The notes: generated by a model from the letters alone, not told the origin. Positions 1 through 11,363 are shown, counted from the stretch's first letter. The stretch: 64,000 bases of DNA from Effrenium voratum (GCA_963377175.1 CAUJNA010001032.1:53996-117995); one strand, 5' to 3'. A program made the numbers and translations.

Positions 1-485
1 CTGTGCTGCCTCAACATTGGTCCAGAGGTGCTGTGAAGAAAGGAACCCGCCAACGGCCAGATTAGGATGCCCAGTTACGCGACTGTGTTTTCTGGTTTGC
101 TTGCGCGTGTGTTTAAAAGAAGTGACAAAGACACGGGCTTGTAGTTTTCTTGTAGGCTCCGGGCAACATGTTTATGTACCGGTTTCCGATTTCCAGCATG
201 AGAACATCCATCTTGGTGGCTTGCATTGTCTTGAGACTGGCTCGGTGGAAGAATTTTGTACGTGCTGATATTGGAATGCAGTCAATTGGGAAACGGCGTA
301 CGCCTTGTTCCCCAAGTGCTTTCGAATCTGGAACAAGGCGCCTCCCTTCTTGTCTACTGTGGCTTTTGGTGGCACACTTTTTCTAGGGTCCCCTTGCAAC
401 AGGCCTTGCGGTTTTCATGTATCAGTAGCTCGCGTTCTAGCTATTTTGTCTTTCAAGGTGGCAGCTCTAGTTAGCTTTGCTTCCC

Positions 486-1842
486 ATGGCGGTGGCGGTG
501 AAGAAGCGCCGCGTGTCCGGGGCGACACATACCCCAGCCGCCTCGGTGACGGGGAGTCTTTCTGCGCTCCATGTGGCAACCGCGGGCAGCGTGACGGGTT
601 CGGTGGAAGCTGTTGTGGTTGCTTGCGGGGAGTTGCGTGGCGGCAAGGTTCCGGTCATGGACTTCGTGGTGGCGGACATGTCGACGTTGATGGTGGTCGT
701 GCTTCTCAGCTGCGTTGTGGAAAGGTCGGCTGCGGTTGCATTGCAGGGGCTTTTTGTTGCAAGCGGCTGTTTTTGTGTTGGGCAGGGAATTCTGCTCTAA
801 CCCGAGGCTGTGGCGAGAGGTAGCGGCGCGGCACGCGCGCGCATTGCGCCAGTTGTACGAAAGTGAGTCGGATCTTCTGCCACGGGTTCGCTTGTCTGGC
901 TTTCGTCTGACTAATCCGCAGCCGAGTTATATATCGCCTTTGGAGACGAAAGAGTTGCATGCCTTGCCGACTTCTTCGATTGAGATGCTGGAGCCCGGTG
1001 CATTGAATATGCAGCCAGGGCTTGCGAACTATTTGTCACAGTACACGGCCATGCTGCAGCATCCACGCGCTAAAGTAAATCTCATCGGCCAGTTGCTGGT
1101 GTCTACCACGCTGGGACAAACGGCTCGCGGAGCTTCGTCCTTTACTTTCAAGTTGAAGGATAGGAGCGGTCGCTGGGCAAGCAGTGGTTTGGTTTCTCGC
1201 GTTGGTAGAAGATACTTGGAGTGTTCTGCTAGGTTGGCAATGCCGCCTTTTGCGAGGGACCCTTTTGCAGGCACCGGTGTTGCACGCTAGATTTCTGTAG
1301 GATGCTGCTGAGGATTGCAGATGGATTGCTGTGCAGTGGGTGCCAACGCGGATGCTGCGGCAGATCTTCCCCATGAGTCGTTCGTGGCATTGTTCAACGG
1401 CATTCTGGAACCGGACTGGCATTTGCGCGAGCATGCGATGTAGGGATTTATCCTACGTGTTTTACGTTTCGCGATGTAGTAGGAACGCATGTCTTCGGAT
1501 GGGCCCGCGCTCGGTAACCGTGGGGACGTATCCCTAAGGGAGCAGATGAAGTGAACAAGGACTTTGAGACTTTTCCTCCCGAGATCAGTTGCTAGCTTAT
1601 GCAAATGTTGAGCGTCTCTGCTGTCTGAGCACACGCGGGTGCAATTGCATTCAGGAGGATGATCTGGCGAAGCCGCCCAAGATCATGCTGTACGATGCGG
1701 GGTATATCATGCGGATCGAGCCTCCGGCGTATGGCGAGCTGGAGGCAGCGCGGTGCGGCGTCAAAATTGTGACAGGTTTCTTGTCTGGCTCTGCCAACTA
1801 CGTTTTTGCTAATTTAGGTCTCCTTTGCGCATGTTCGTGGTA
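486..1842 (+). CDS. Multi-exon gene with OB-fold (RPA-like) segments, exon structure partly unresolved
   Basis: ATG at 486 opens a GC-rich exon (486-748) whose protein begins MAVAVKKRRVSG and continues with a segment reading MDFVVADMSTLMVVVLLS. A 37-nt GC-AG intron (749-785) leads to exon 786-1176. A second GC-AG intron (1177-1232) joins ..FKLKDRSGRW to VGNAAF. The pattern KVNLIGQLL .. FTFKLKDRSGRWVGNAAF resembles the strand arrangement of OB-fold single-strand-DNA-binding proteins of the RPA type, so a role in binding single-stranded DNA is an inference. Further coding-like pieces lie at about 1337-1440 (..HESFVALFNGILEPDW) and 1655-1775 (..KPPKIMLYDAGYIM), with a stop codon near 1840; how they join is unclear. 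It could be a decayed gene. RPA-like genes are known to accompany some Helitrons, but this one lies outside the repeats that flank the Helitron here. Confidence 0.5.
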
Positions 1843-2039
1843 AGCAAGTCAGAGGCATTTCATTCTTGTGCAAGCTTGGTGCAAGAGGGAGCATGTTGCA
1901 GACTCTGACGTGCATTGGTTTCAGACTAACACGGTGCGCCTGTAGAAAATGGGACTGCACCTAAACCTTGCTGACATGTGCTTTCCACTTGCTTTGCACT
2001 GCCAATCCAACAGAAACATCATCAGCCAGAACTCCCTGA

Positions 2040-2600
2040 AAGTGAAATACTAATTCAAATGGAAAGTGAATTTCCAAAATACTCAGTTAACTGGACACTC
2101 AAATCAAAATAAGCAGGAAGTTTCAGTTTAATCCAACAATACTAAATCAACTAGATACTTAAATCACAATCGAAAGAAGGTTCCGGCAATACTATATCAA
2201 ATGGAAACCCAAATTCTACAATACTAAATCAAAGGGATACTCAAATCAAGTTCAAAAGGAAGTTCCAGCAATACTAAATCAAATGGAACTCAAATCCAAC
2301 AATACTAAATCAAATTGACACTCAAATCAAATTCAAAAGGATGCCCCAGCAATACTAAATTAAATGGACACTCAAATCCAACAATACTAAATCAACTGGA
2401 TACTCAAATCAAATTGAAAAGGATGCTCCAGCAATACTAAATCAAATGGAAAGTGAAATTCCACAATAATAAATCAAATGCAAACTCAAATCCAACAATA
2501 CTAAATCAAATAAGGGGAAGCTCAAATCAAATTCAAAAGGAAGCTCCAGCAATACTAAATCAAATGGAAGCAAGGGCCGAAGCCCCTTTTGGAATCCATC
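2040..2600. repeat. AT-rich minisatellite
   Basis: Imperfect tandem repetition of a unit built on AATACTAAATCAAATGGA and CTCAAATCCAAC, sometimes extended by AAATTCAAAAGGA. Spacing varies through substitutions and indels. No coding signal. The preceding 200 bases hold no recognisable gene. Confidence 0.85.
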
Positions 2601-3240
2601 TGGAGCTCTGGGATCCTCATTCCCAATTCAAAAGTTGCATTGCCCAATACTAAAGTAGACCTCCAGGATTAATTCAGTGCCAGGATTTTGTTGGAGAGCC
2701 CAAAAAACCCTCTCGACCTTCTCCTGGTGGGGGGGGGTGGTTATTAATCCGATGTAAACATGAATGATAGCTGGAAGCACTGGGACGGCTGAGGTCTAAC
2801 GCGTGCTTGCCAAGTCTGTCGTGGAACTCCCCAGGAAACTGCGTCGTCAAGAAATCGAGCTTTGCTAATGTAGCCTTTCAATTAGTGCCCTCTTACGGAA
2901 ACAAACATGGGTTGTGCCTCAATTTTGCTGACCAAATCACAGGCTACATGTGTCACTTTCTAGTTTTTTTCGTTTTCTAAAAAAGGTCCAATGTAGCTTC
3001 CTGCCAAGTCAGTCCTTTAGGCCCCGATAGCCTTAGAAAATGGGGCTACATTGCCAAATGTAAGAAAATCACAAAAGCCAGTAGTTAGTAGAAAAGATCC
3101 ACTCGGCGCTCCGTGGCCAGTCAAGGGCTACATGTGACCACTTTTCTACATGTAGCCTCAATCTGGGATATCGTACAGGGATGTTCTCGTGCTGAAAGCG
3201 CACATGGCGCCAATTCCCTTTGGCATGGAATGCGTAGCAA
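2601..3240. other. Non-coding interval
   Basis: No convincing exon seen. GGCTACATGTG followed by a CACTTTCTA-type sequence occurs near 2941 and again near 3125, and the palindrome CTACATGTAG lies near 3147. A poly-G run lies near 2730. Confidence 0.4.
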
Positions 3241-3514
3241 AAGCCTGTGGAAGACACAGTACGGTTTCGTTTGTACTGGAGCGTGGCGCAGCTCCTGGAC
3301 AAATGCCCGTACGTCACGCTTTCTAGTTGTGGGGGCAGCTTTGCTTTGCGCCGGCAGCTTTTGGCATGTAGCTGCAGGCGAAGGAGGAGTAGAACTCCGG
3401 GCATGCTGTTGCGCGGCGGATCTGAGAGTTGGAGAGTCTGATATAGGATATTGGCTTCAGAGCTGGGTTCTGGGCTTGCTAAATGTACAGAGTTTGGAGT
3501 CTCTCCGGGAGGCT

Positions 3515-3870
3515 TCAACGGCACAAGAGCTTTCAGCCTGCTCACTGCCTAGGTTGGTGTATGCATACGGCGACTGTGACGGCAACCTTCGACGGCTTAA
3601 CATTCTGTGGCCTCAATGTTGCTTCAACAGGGTATGTGTACAACAGCCGGCCGATTTTGCACAGTGCTTTTGCCTTTGTTAGCCCAATGTAAAGATCTCG
3701 GTAGCCAAAATTTGAAAAGTTTGAATGGCCCGCGTTACAGCAAGGTGTGGCCGAAGGCTACGGCAAAGCACGAGAGTCTGGAGGACACAGTGTTAACAGT
3801 GCTGTTGACATGTGCACGCCATGCAACGGCTTTGTCTACTTTACCAAATGGCGAGACGCAAGCCTGATGT
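3515..3870 (+). repeat. Diverged copy of the 323-bp repeat
   Basis: This stretch matches the tandem pair at 6504-7149 with scattered substitutions, including the shared blocks CTGCTCACTGCCTAGGTTGG and GTGTACAACAGCC. Sequence just upstream (near 3465) also matches 7215-7270. All three reading frames of the repeat are partly open, and the differences between copies do not clearly favour one frame, so it is treated as a repeat and not as a gene. Confidence 0.8.
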
Positions 3871-4084
3871 AGTGCAAGCAGTAGTAGCATGTGCACAACC
3901 GTTGTCCTTCATGTGCTTTGCCATGAATTCGTAGTGCTCGAGTTACTTTAGTGGGGCATACGCGCAAGAGCTACTTTCGCGTCTAACCTGAGAGGCCAGT
4001 CAGAAATGGAGTGCTGTTTGGGTCCGCTAGGACTTGACGAGGTTTCTTTACAAACAGGTGTTTAGTTTTCGTCGGAGCTTCGTG

Positions 4085-4260
4085 TACTTGCTGAATTCTG
4101 GGAACAGGCCGGTGACCGTGGGGTCGCACGTGTGTCATTTATTCCAACGTCTTGTTTCTTTGCTGGGGGCAGGGTTTTGGTTCGCAGGCATTTGACTGAG
4201 TCTTTTAGTGTGGTCTTGAAAACTCTTTTTTGGGAGGGCTGTGACTGCCAACAAAATACG
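4085..4260 (+). repeat. Diverged duplicate, copy 1
   Basis: Shares a long diverged match with 4925-5100: AATTCTGGGAACAGGCCGGTGAC here against AATTCCGGGAACAGGCTGGTGAC there, then GGGTTTTGG, AGGCATTTGACT, and a final block ending GTGACTGCCAA. That last block recurs near 5156-5221 and near 28235. Confidence 0.75.
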
Positions 4261-4338
4261 AAAAGAGTATACTCTGATTTAGCACGAAGAGTAGGAAGTA
4301 TCACCCTTCGGTGTGTGCAAGTGTGCGAGTATGCCCTG

Positions 4339-4795
4339 CTAAGTATACCATGAAGGAGACGAAGCACTATCCTTCGCGGAAGCATGTACGTGAGTGTGTA
4401 CACTTAGTAGATAATGAGAATAAGTATCCCATGAAGGATAAGAAACACTATCCTTCGCGGAAGCATGTATGTCAGTTTGTCGTAGTCGGTAGGGTATGAT
4501 ATCAAGTACCGTATGAAGGGGCGTGTGTTTGAGCTTGTCCTACTTGTAGATCGTGATGCTAAGTACACCATGAAGGATAAGAAGCAACATTTTTTGCGGA
4601 AGCATGTATGTGAGGTTGCTCTAGTTGGTAGATTATGGCGTCAACTACACTATGAAGGATGAGAAGCGTTATCTGTCTCGGAAGCATGTATGTAGGTGAG
4701 CTTCTTTTAGTCGGTAGAGTATGATGCTAAGCACACCATGAAGGATAAGAAGCGCTATCCTTCGCGGAAGCATGTATGTGAGGTTGTTCTAGTAT
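4339..4795 (+). repeat. Tandem ~80-bp repeat with an internal hairpin
   Basis: About six units of the form CTAAGTACACCATGAAGGATAAGAAGC.. followed by TATCCTTCGCGGAAGCATGTATGTGAG. Several units contain an 8-bp inverted repeat, GAAGGATA against TATCCTTC, around an 8-base loop. Others have lost the pairing (for example near 4580 and 4665). The same unit occurs at 27804-28020 and at 17172-17260, where it forms part of the direct repeats around the Helitron. Confidence 0.85.
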
Positions 4796-4924
4796 CCTGT
4801 GCTGTTCTTGTTCATTTTGAGAGTTGATACTTTGGGATGCTTGTGCAAAATGAGAGACGGTGATGTTTATGGCTCATGTTGTTTGATCTGTTCTAGTGCA
4901 GGTTGCTGCTCTGCTGATCTCTCG

Positions 4925-5100
4925 TCTATTTGCATAATTCCGGGAACAGGCTGGTGACAGTGCGGGTCGCTCTCACATGTGTAATCTATTTTAGTATCAT
5001 GCTTCCATCCAGAGGATAGGGTTTTGGCTCAGAGGCATTTGACTAACTTCCTCAGTGTAGTCTTGAAAGCCTTTTTGGGATGGCTGTGACTGCCAATTAG
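4925..5100 (+). repeat. Diverged duplicate, copy 2
   Basis: Second copy of the block at 4085-4260. A further partial copy follows at 5156-5221, ending GGTCGTGACTGCCAGTTAAA. The interval 5222-5508 holds no gene that I can support. Confidence 0.75.
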
Positions 5101-5508
5101 GTCTGAGTTGGCATGCGGTTGTTTTTGCATGTCAGTGTGGTCCAGTAGGGATTTTACCGATACCCTTAGTGTAATCTTGAAAGTTTTGTTTTGGGATGGT
5201 CGTGACTGCCAGTTAAATGCAAAAAGTGCACGATGTTGATGACTATTGTGAGAGAGCAAGCAATGTCTCTGTACGCCATCAATTTTGAGGGGCTTTCATT
5301 CTATTAGTGCGTGGTTCTATATTCGGTGAACTGTGTTGATTTTGGCGATCATGTGCAAGCACGTTGTGCTGCAGAGCTATCTGAATTGCAATTGCGTTTT
5401 CACGTGCGGTGACGTGGTTTCATTTCATGCACGACGTTCTGAGCGACCTTGCATGCTTGGCAGCTTGCCTCTGCGGCTTATGCACACGCAAAGTAGCTCG
5501 GCTTCGTG

Positions 5509-6462
5509 ATGGCGTCATTGACGATCCAGTTGAAGGTGGGTCTTAGCTATGGTGCAGACCATGAGGGCGCGCGAGCTGTGGTGATGCGCAGCTTGCCGGA
5601 AGACATGCAGGCTGGGTGTGCACGCAATTGTCTCCTTGATTCTTCATCTTGGAATATCTTGCGATTAAGTGTTGCAAACCTTTAGCGAAATGCACAGTAG
5701 CACGGTGTAATTGACGTGTGCGACAGGAGAACATCAAGAAAGTCTTATGCAGATCGCGCAAAACTGTCTACGTGGCTCTGCACAGCGCGGAGACCCTGAC
5801 TATGATGCTCAAGCATTTGAACGACGCTGTAGATATTGCGTCGGTCAGCGCCTTGAGTGAAGCAGAACACGCTGCCCAGGCTGGGGTATAAGGCGTCCAG
5901 ATGTCTGTTTGGTGTTTGCCTGAAAGTGCGAACAATGCTATGTGTTTGCGTTCATTGACACGTAGAGGTGTGTGTTGCTGAGTCCTTGGCCTTTTACGAC
6001 GGCTGCGCGCGCGTGTGCTTGCAGTTGTTGTATATATGTTTACGTTTTTTTGGCAAACTTGGAACGTAGTTGGCCAAGCTGCGCGGCAACATAGGTGCGC
6101 AAGGACACGGAGTTAAAAGAGGCCAGGACTCAGCAGACGGTCGCATTCCAAGCTCAAGCACCACAAGTTTTGGGCGCTATGTCCAGCCTCGTGCCTCTTA
6201 TTACTACAGGTTGCTTGTTTGAAGGAAAGGTTTATTTTGAGTGTTGGGAGGAAGTCTTTATTTTTCTAGTTTAGATATGTCATTTGCAGTGATGAGCAGA
6301 CGAGGTGGCTCCGAGCGGCAGAAGCGCAAACTTGCAAGTCAAGCCATTGGTACTCTCGCCATTGCCGCCAAGGTTGCTGCGAGTGGATTAAAGGTGAAGC
6401 AGGTGAAGGAGCAGGACGAACAGGAAAGTGAAGTGAAGCCATCTGGATCGACTGATTTGTAG
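5509..6462 (+). CDS. Four-exon gene, hypothetical 195-residue protein
   Basis: Four exons join in frame: 5509-5610 (34 codons, MASLTIQLKVGLSYG..), 5727-5879 (51 codons, ENIKKVLCRSRK..), 6070-6209, and 6270-6462 with stop TAG. The first two introns begin GC (CAG|GCTGGG both times) and end AG; the third is GT-AG. Phases agree across all junctions, giving 195 residues. The first three exons hold no in-frame stop. The C-terminal exon is basic then acidic (MSRRGGSERQKRKLA.. to ..KEQDEQESEVKP). I do not recognise the family: no signal peptide or clear membrane segment is visible. The acceptor of exon 3 could also be nine bases downstream without changing frame. Expression cannot be judged from sequence. 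Confidence 0.65.
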
Positions 6463-6503
6463 CCATAGTGGCGTCAGCCGCTTCTGCGGCTTTAAAGAGG
6501 CTG

Positions 6504-6826
6504 CGTCTTCGAGTCAGAATGCAAGAGAGCTCGCAACCTGCTCACTGCCTAGGTTGGTGTATGCATACCGCGAGTGTGACGGAAGCCTGCGACAGCTTAA
6601 CACTCTGTGGCCTCAATGTTGCTTCAACAAGGTATGTGTACAACAGCCAGCTGATGTTGTACAGTGCTCTTGCCTTTGTTAGCCCAATGTAAAGATCCTG
6701 GCAGCCAAAATTTGACAAGTTTGAATGGCCCGCGTTACAGCAAGGCGTGGCCGAAGGCTGTGGTGGAGCGTGAGGGTCTGGAGGACATCATGTTAAAAGT
6801 ATTGTTGACATGCTCACGCCATGGAA
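6504..6826 (+). repeat. 323-bp tandem repeat, copy 1
   Basis: Near-identical to 6827-7149 with an exact 323-bp period. Both contain the block GCCTAGGTTGGTGTATGCAT. Confidence 0.9.
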
Positions 6827-7149
6827 CGTCTTCGAGTCAGAATGCAAGAGAGCTCTCAACCTGCTCACTGCCTAGGTTGGTGTATGCATACCGCGAGTGT
6901 GACGGAAGCCTGCGACAGCTTAACACTCTGTGGCCTCAATGTTGCTTCAACAAGGTATGTGTACAACAGCCAGCTGATGTTGTACAGTGCTCTTGCCTTT
7001 GTTAGCCCAATGTAAAGATCCTGGCAGCCAAAATTTGACAAGTTTGAATGGCCCGCGTTACAGCAAGGCGTGGCCGAAGGCTGTGGTGGAGCGTGAGGGT
7101 CTAGAGGACATCATGTTAAAAATATTGTTGACATGCTCACGCCATGGAA
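6827..7149 (+). repeat. 323-bp tandem repeat, copy 2
   Basis: Second copy of the unit starting at 6504; only a few substitutions separate the two, so the duplication looks recent. The older copy at 3515 is clearly more diverged. Confidence 0.9.
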
Positions 7150-7465
7150 CGGCTTTGCCTACGTTATCAAACGGCAAGACAAGACATACGCGCAAGAGCT
7201 ACTTTCGCACCAGACCTCTGGGCTTGCTAAATGCATAGATTTTGAACTCTCTCCGAGAGGCTTCAACGGCCCGTGTTACAGCAAGCTGTGGCCTAACGTT
7301 GCAGTGGTGGAGTGTGTGTGCCAAAAAAGCTGTGTTTCATATGCCGGAAAGAAGTTCACGTGTCTTGCTGAGTGGTCCGAGCTGAAGCGTGCCTGATGAA
7401 TGGAGCTTTGTTTCGGTCCGCCAAGAATCGGTGATTTTTTTGAAGTGTCGCTCTCCCTTATACAG

Positions 7466-7611
7466 CCCAAACAGCACGGCGTGTCCACGCCCTTGACACA
7501 CTTGCCTTGCTTGCCGCCGGCCAGGCCGCTGCCTCTCTCGAGCAGAAGGCGGAAGAGGTGACACTAGCTGTGGCCTCGACTGTAGAGGAAGCTGAGGTTG
7601 GGATCCAGTAG
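7466..7611 (+). CDS. Terminal exon of an unknown gene
   Basis: After a pyrimidine-rich acceptor (CTCTCCCTTATACAG) the sequence reads QTARRVHALDTLALLAAGQ then an Ala/Glu-rich stretch ending EEAEVGIQ and TAG at 7609-7611. Composition and third-position GC are typical of coding sequence here. The repeated alanine and glutamate suggest a helical tail. Upstream exons are not identified with confidence; 7150-7230 (..WNGFAYVIKRQDKTYAQE) is a possible one. Confidence 0.5.
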
Positions 7612-8674
7612 AGCAGGCATTCTCCCAAAGCTAAAAGGTTTCCCTTGCTGGTTGCGAAAAGGGTATCTTTCTATTGCCATTATTGGTGGTTTCCCTTTAC
7701 CAAAAGGTAGTGTTTCTCTGGAGCCATGAAACGGGCGCAGCTCTGTTCGTTCTGCTCGTGCAATGAGCTACACCTAACTCGAGGGATAGTCCGGTCGGTT
7801 TGGCGAGGGAAGAGCTCTTAATTTTCGGGGAATCACCCTTGCCAAGACCGGGGAAGCAACCAATTGATGGCACCTGACCCCAAAGCTCCAACTAAAAGAA
7901 ACCGCAGGCCAAGCATTGAAACATGGGTATGCCTCTTATGGTTGATTGTTGTTATATGGTTGTTATGATTGATTCTTATGGTTGGTTGGTTTTATGTTAT
8001 GGTTGATTTAACTAATGCTTTCACTAATCTTACTCCTTCAAATCCAAGCTTTCGTCAACTTTTCTTGGGGACCCCTGGAAGACTACTTTAAAGGAAGCCA
8101 AAAAAGTTCAAACTTTAATTTCCTAGGTTTCTGGAAGAGTCCGTAATGTTGACGCGAGATTAGTCAACCCGGCTTATCAGGGCTCCGGAAGAAAGATATT
8201 GCTTTGGCCAATTCAAAACATGCGGCTTTGTCTATCACATTAGAGGGAAACCACTATTTATGGCGCTATGTTTTGGTGTATAAAATGAGAACCTCTGTTG
8301 GAGAATCCAACCACTTCAAAAGAGGGAACGCCCTATTGATAAATCTCGGGTTTTATCCCAGGTCAACATTCACATGGCCACTTGTGTGCAGTGCAACAAG
8401 GGTCTGTGGGGGCTGTGCCATTTTTTTGGGGGCCCTTTCACCCTTCAACAAAAGGATGCCGGACAACAATCCGGGATGTCTATAGCTGCTTGTTGCTCCC
8501 GGTAGAGTTTGGAGAGGTTGTGGGTGGTTTTAGCTCTTGTGGGTGGTTTTCGATTGTGTGGATGGTCTTAGACTTGTGTGGGGATTGCTTTAGGTTGTGT
8601 GACCCATTTAGGCTCGAGTTGTGCCGTGCACTACTTTGACAGTGTGCAAATACAGATGTGTCTTCTCTAATTAG
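7612..8674. other. Non-coding, low-complexity interval
   Basis: No supported gene. Contains ATGGTTG/TTATGG-rich low-complexity sequence at about 7935-8010 and a degenerate GTGGGTGGTTTT repeat at about 8516-8600. Confidence 0.4.
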
Positions 8675-10192
8675 ATGGTTAAAATGCAGAAGAGTTACAG
8701 CACGCATATAATTGGAATTATGTTCAGTAGCCATGCCGCGGAAGACAGCATTAGCAGGTGGTTGAAGTTGGATCGTTCTGAGAAAAGTGCTGCTGAGATT
8801 GAAGTCCTTCAAGCTATGAAAGCAGTTGTGCGGGTGTGCTCAAGTTCTTCAGCGGTATCTCTCACACAGAAGGAGGTAGTCGACGTGGGCAGATTGGTAT
8901 TTCGAAATAGACGTGCCGGAGAAGTGCTGCTCTCGCACATGTTGCAGCGGAATGGCTGGAAGTGCTCTGATGATATGTTTTATATGCAAGAAGTGCCCTG
9001 GGCTACTGGCCACGTCACATTTGCGGACGTCATGAAGGTCTGCTCAATTCATAGTGTTTTCAAAGATGCGGCCGATCCCTTGTTTACTGAGACACAGCAT
9101 TTGGTGCGCCATCTGACGCGTGCCAACATTTCTAGTGGCGAGGTCATTAAGGGGATAGTGATTCTGACGTTTAGCACGTCAACCGCCTTGGCGTCTCATT
9201 TTACGCAATGTTTCCAGCGCTCGAAGACCTGTGTTTTGGAGAGTTGGCTCCGGTCATTTTCAGAACAGCTGTGCAAGCAGGGATACAAGAGCTTGCGAGC
9301 AGGTCAAGCCGGCGGACCACAGCGTAATCGCCTGCAGTCAGTCAGCACGGTGGAAGATCTGATGTCTTTATTGCTTCGCTTAGACCGCAGTGTAAGCAAA
9401 GAGTCACAGCACGTCAGCGCATATGATCTGGAATGCGTGCGCTCACCGCTGATGCTGCCGCATATTACAGCAACGTTGGATATGCTAGGCTTTCTAGATC
9501 ACAACGTGCCCGCTGCAGTGCTTTCGTCAACAAACGTGCACACTTGTTACGACATCTTTGTGAAGGATCATTACGCGCAGAGAGCCTCAGCTTTGGTGAG
9601 GTTAGGCGATATAGTAGAACTTTTGTGCTGTTTCGTTTTTTTTGTGGTTGCTGGTTGTTTTGTATCACCAGGTAAAGCACGCTGGATTTCTGCCGTATCT
9701 CAAGAGTGGCGAGAAGCTGTTTTGGCGTACAGCAGGCGATGCAGAGAGCCGCGCAGACAGCAACTTGTGGACATGGCTGAGATGCAGTTTGTCAGCAAGA
9801 GTTCCGCATGTTTTTGTTTTCTTCGCCTAGCGTGTTACGGTCCATTCTGAGCAGCGTTTGTGCTGAATATATCAGGTTTTGCGTTTGCAGCGCAATTGCG
9901 TCACCTATAAAATTCACATCAAATGACAGTCAATAAGTTGTACGCCAGCATGCATTCTATTGTGTTTGCAGCGCTTGTATAGCACCTTGCTGACGCGAGG
10001 ATTTGTCCAGAATCTACGGCTTGGAATTTGTGCAAGCTCGTTACAGTGCTGCAGACATCTATGGGCTCGCGTTCCAAGCTTCGCAGTGGCAGTTCGCATC
10101 AGTCTTTTCGAGTGTCAGTGAAGAAGGCGATTCTGAAGAAGATTCAGAGTGTGTCGAGACGTTCTCAGCGAGAAAATGCTGCGAGGGCCTGA
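8675..10192 (+). CDS. Multi-exon gene, hypothetical protein
   Basis: ATG at 8675 opens a 307-codon exon (8675-9595) with no stop: MVKMQKSYSTHIIG.., then ..AGEVLLSHMLQRNGWKC.. and ..ATLDMLGFLDHNVPA... A 76-nt GT-AG intron (9596-9671) leads to exon 9672-, reading VKHAGFLPYLKSGEKLFWRT. A third exon begins at 9972 after TGTGTTTGCAG; depending on how exon 2 ends, the protein either stops near 10110 or continues in the frame of MGSRSKLRSGSSHQSF (10061-10192), a very basic 43-residue tail. Reading through the first intron instead would extend the frame to 9847, but the inserted stretch is a hydrophobic, T-rich translation typical of intron. I recognise no family. Confidence 0.6.
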
Positions 10193-10405
10193 TAGAAGTA
10201 AGTTCACCCTGTTATTTTCAGTGATTTTTGGTTATTATATTCCAAGAGGTGGTAGTGGTTTGTTTTTTCGAGCACATACGCAAGCTAGCTGGGTTCTCCT
10301 TTTCCCTTTAAAGCAAGTGGAGAAGGGTATCCTCCAGAAAACCGAGACCCAAATGGATTTGCAATTGTCACTGGCCGTTTGCCAAGGTCCATTTGCTCCT
10401 TTCAG

Positions 10406-10488
10406 ACTGGAAGGAGGAGATGCAGCTGCTGGGTGCAGAGCTGGGGGAGGGCATCGCCGCAGCGGTGGAGGAGGGAAAGTGCAAGTAG
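10406..10488 (+). CDS. Short coding exon, unknown gene
   Basis: After the acceptor TTTGCTCCTTTCAG the frame reads WKEEMQLLGAELGEGIAAAV then EEGKCK and TAG. It is Glu/Ala rich and probably helical. Whether the stop is used or lies beyond a donor is unknown, as is the parent gene. Confidence 0.4.
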
Positions 10489-10550
10489 ATTCACAATGGT
10501 CTGAGAGAGGCCGTGGACCCGATGGCAACGCGCTGTGGAGTTTGAAATGG

Positions 10551-10654
10551 GGGTCTGTCTTTTTTAAGGTTGGACCCCCTTTAAAATGGTGGTTTTCCTT
10601 TTGGTTTCCCTTTAAAACCAACCCAAAAAGGGTACATCAAAAAAAGACAAACCC
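10551..10654. mobile_element. Miniature inverted-repeat element, family A
   Basis: Ends are GGGTCTGTCTTTTTT and AAAAAAAGACAAACCC, imperfect inverted complements. AAATGG lies directly on both sides (10545-10550 and 10655-10660), consistent with a target-site duplication. The interior has GGTTTTCCTTTTGGTTTCCC, a sequence shared by other members of the family in this window. No coding capacity. Confidence 0.75.
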
Positions 10655-10729
10655 AAATGGATCGCTTGGGATCCAAGCTTAGCGATCCATGTCCTGAGTT
10701 GGATTTGTTACTTTTTGGCGAGGTACAAC

Positions 10730-10891
10730 ATGAGCTTCGAGCTGCTCGGCGAAGGAAACCAAAGCCCGGAAAACACGCGCCATTGCGTGAAAAGGTCCAA
10801 AGTTGTTTGCCAGGAATTCAAAAAAAGCTTTGAATCGCCTCCCAGAAACACCTGGCGCCTCACGGAAACCAAGGCCTGGGCTTGGGTTTGA
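10730..10891 (+). CDS. Small ORF, coding-like, unknown
   Basis: ATG at 10730 to TGA at 10891, 53 residues, MSFELLGEGNQSPENTRHC then a basic segment and ..SFESPPRNTWRL. The opposite strand is also open here, so strand choice rests on the general + orientation of the window. No family recognised. Confidence 0.35.
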   Translation: MSFELLGEGNQSPENTRHCVKRSKVVCQEFKKSFESPPRNTWRLTETKAWAWV

Positions 10892-11190
10892 GAACCCCGA
10901 AGGCGAGGCGCCTTCAACGTGGATCCCCTGGTGTGGCAACCGGCGGTTGCCACCCATGCTTGTTTTGTTGATGGGCGTTTTTTTTCCGATTTTTTTCTTT
11001 TTTTGCACAAATGGACACCAGAGGGAAGCCCTCCAGATGGGTAAATCCAATTTAATTGCTTCAGGTGCAACTGATTTTTGTTTTTCTGAAGGATCACTTA
11101 GCACATGGACTCCTTTTTTTGGCCCCCAGAATCTCCAGAGTTCAAGTGCGATAGTGCTTGCTGCGATATGCTATCGGATTGCTCACATGG

Positions 11191-11286
11191 GGGTGTCTTT
11201 TTTCAGACCCTCAAGATAGGTTTCCGTCTGTTCCTTTAAAACCACCTTTAAAAGGGGTACCAACTCAAAAAAAAAAGGACAGACCC
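11191..11286. mobile_element. Miniature inverted-repeat element, family A
   Basis: Begins GGGTGTCTTTTTT and ends AAAAAAGGACAGACCC. CAT lies next to both ends. Same interior style (CCTTTAAAACCACCTTTAAA) as the copy at 10551. Confidence 0.65.
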
Positions 11287-11363
11287 ATATCAGTCCAAAA
11301 AAAAAAGGGGAATTTCCACTTCAGATGTAGCCGTCCGGAGTCCGGCCCCCAGCACCCGGTGAG

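Noticed and set aside
4339..4795. CRISPR array
   Set aside because: Units are tandem and diverged along their length, without constant repeats separating unique spacers, and the context is eukaryotic.
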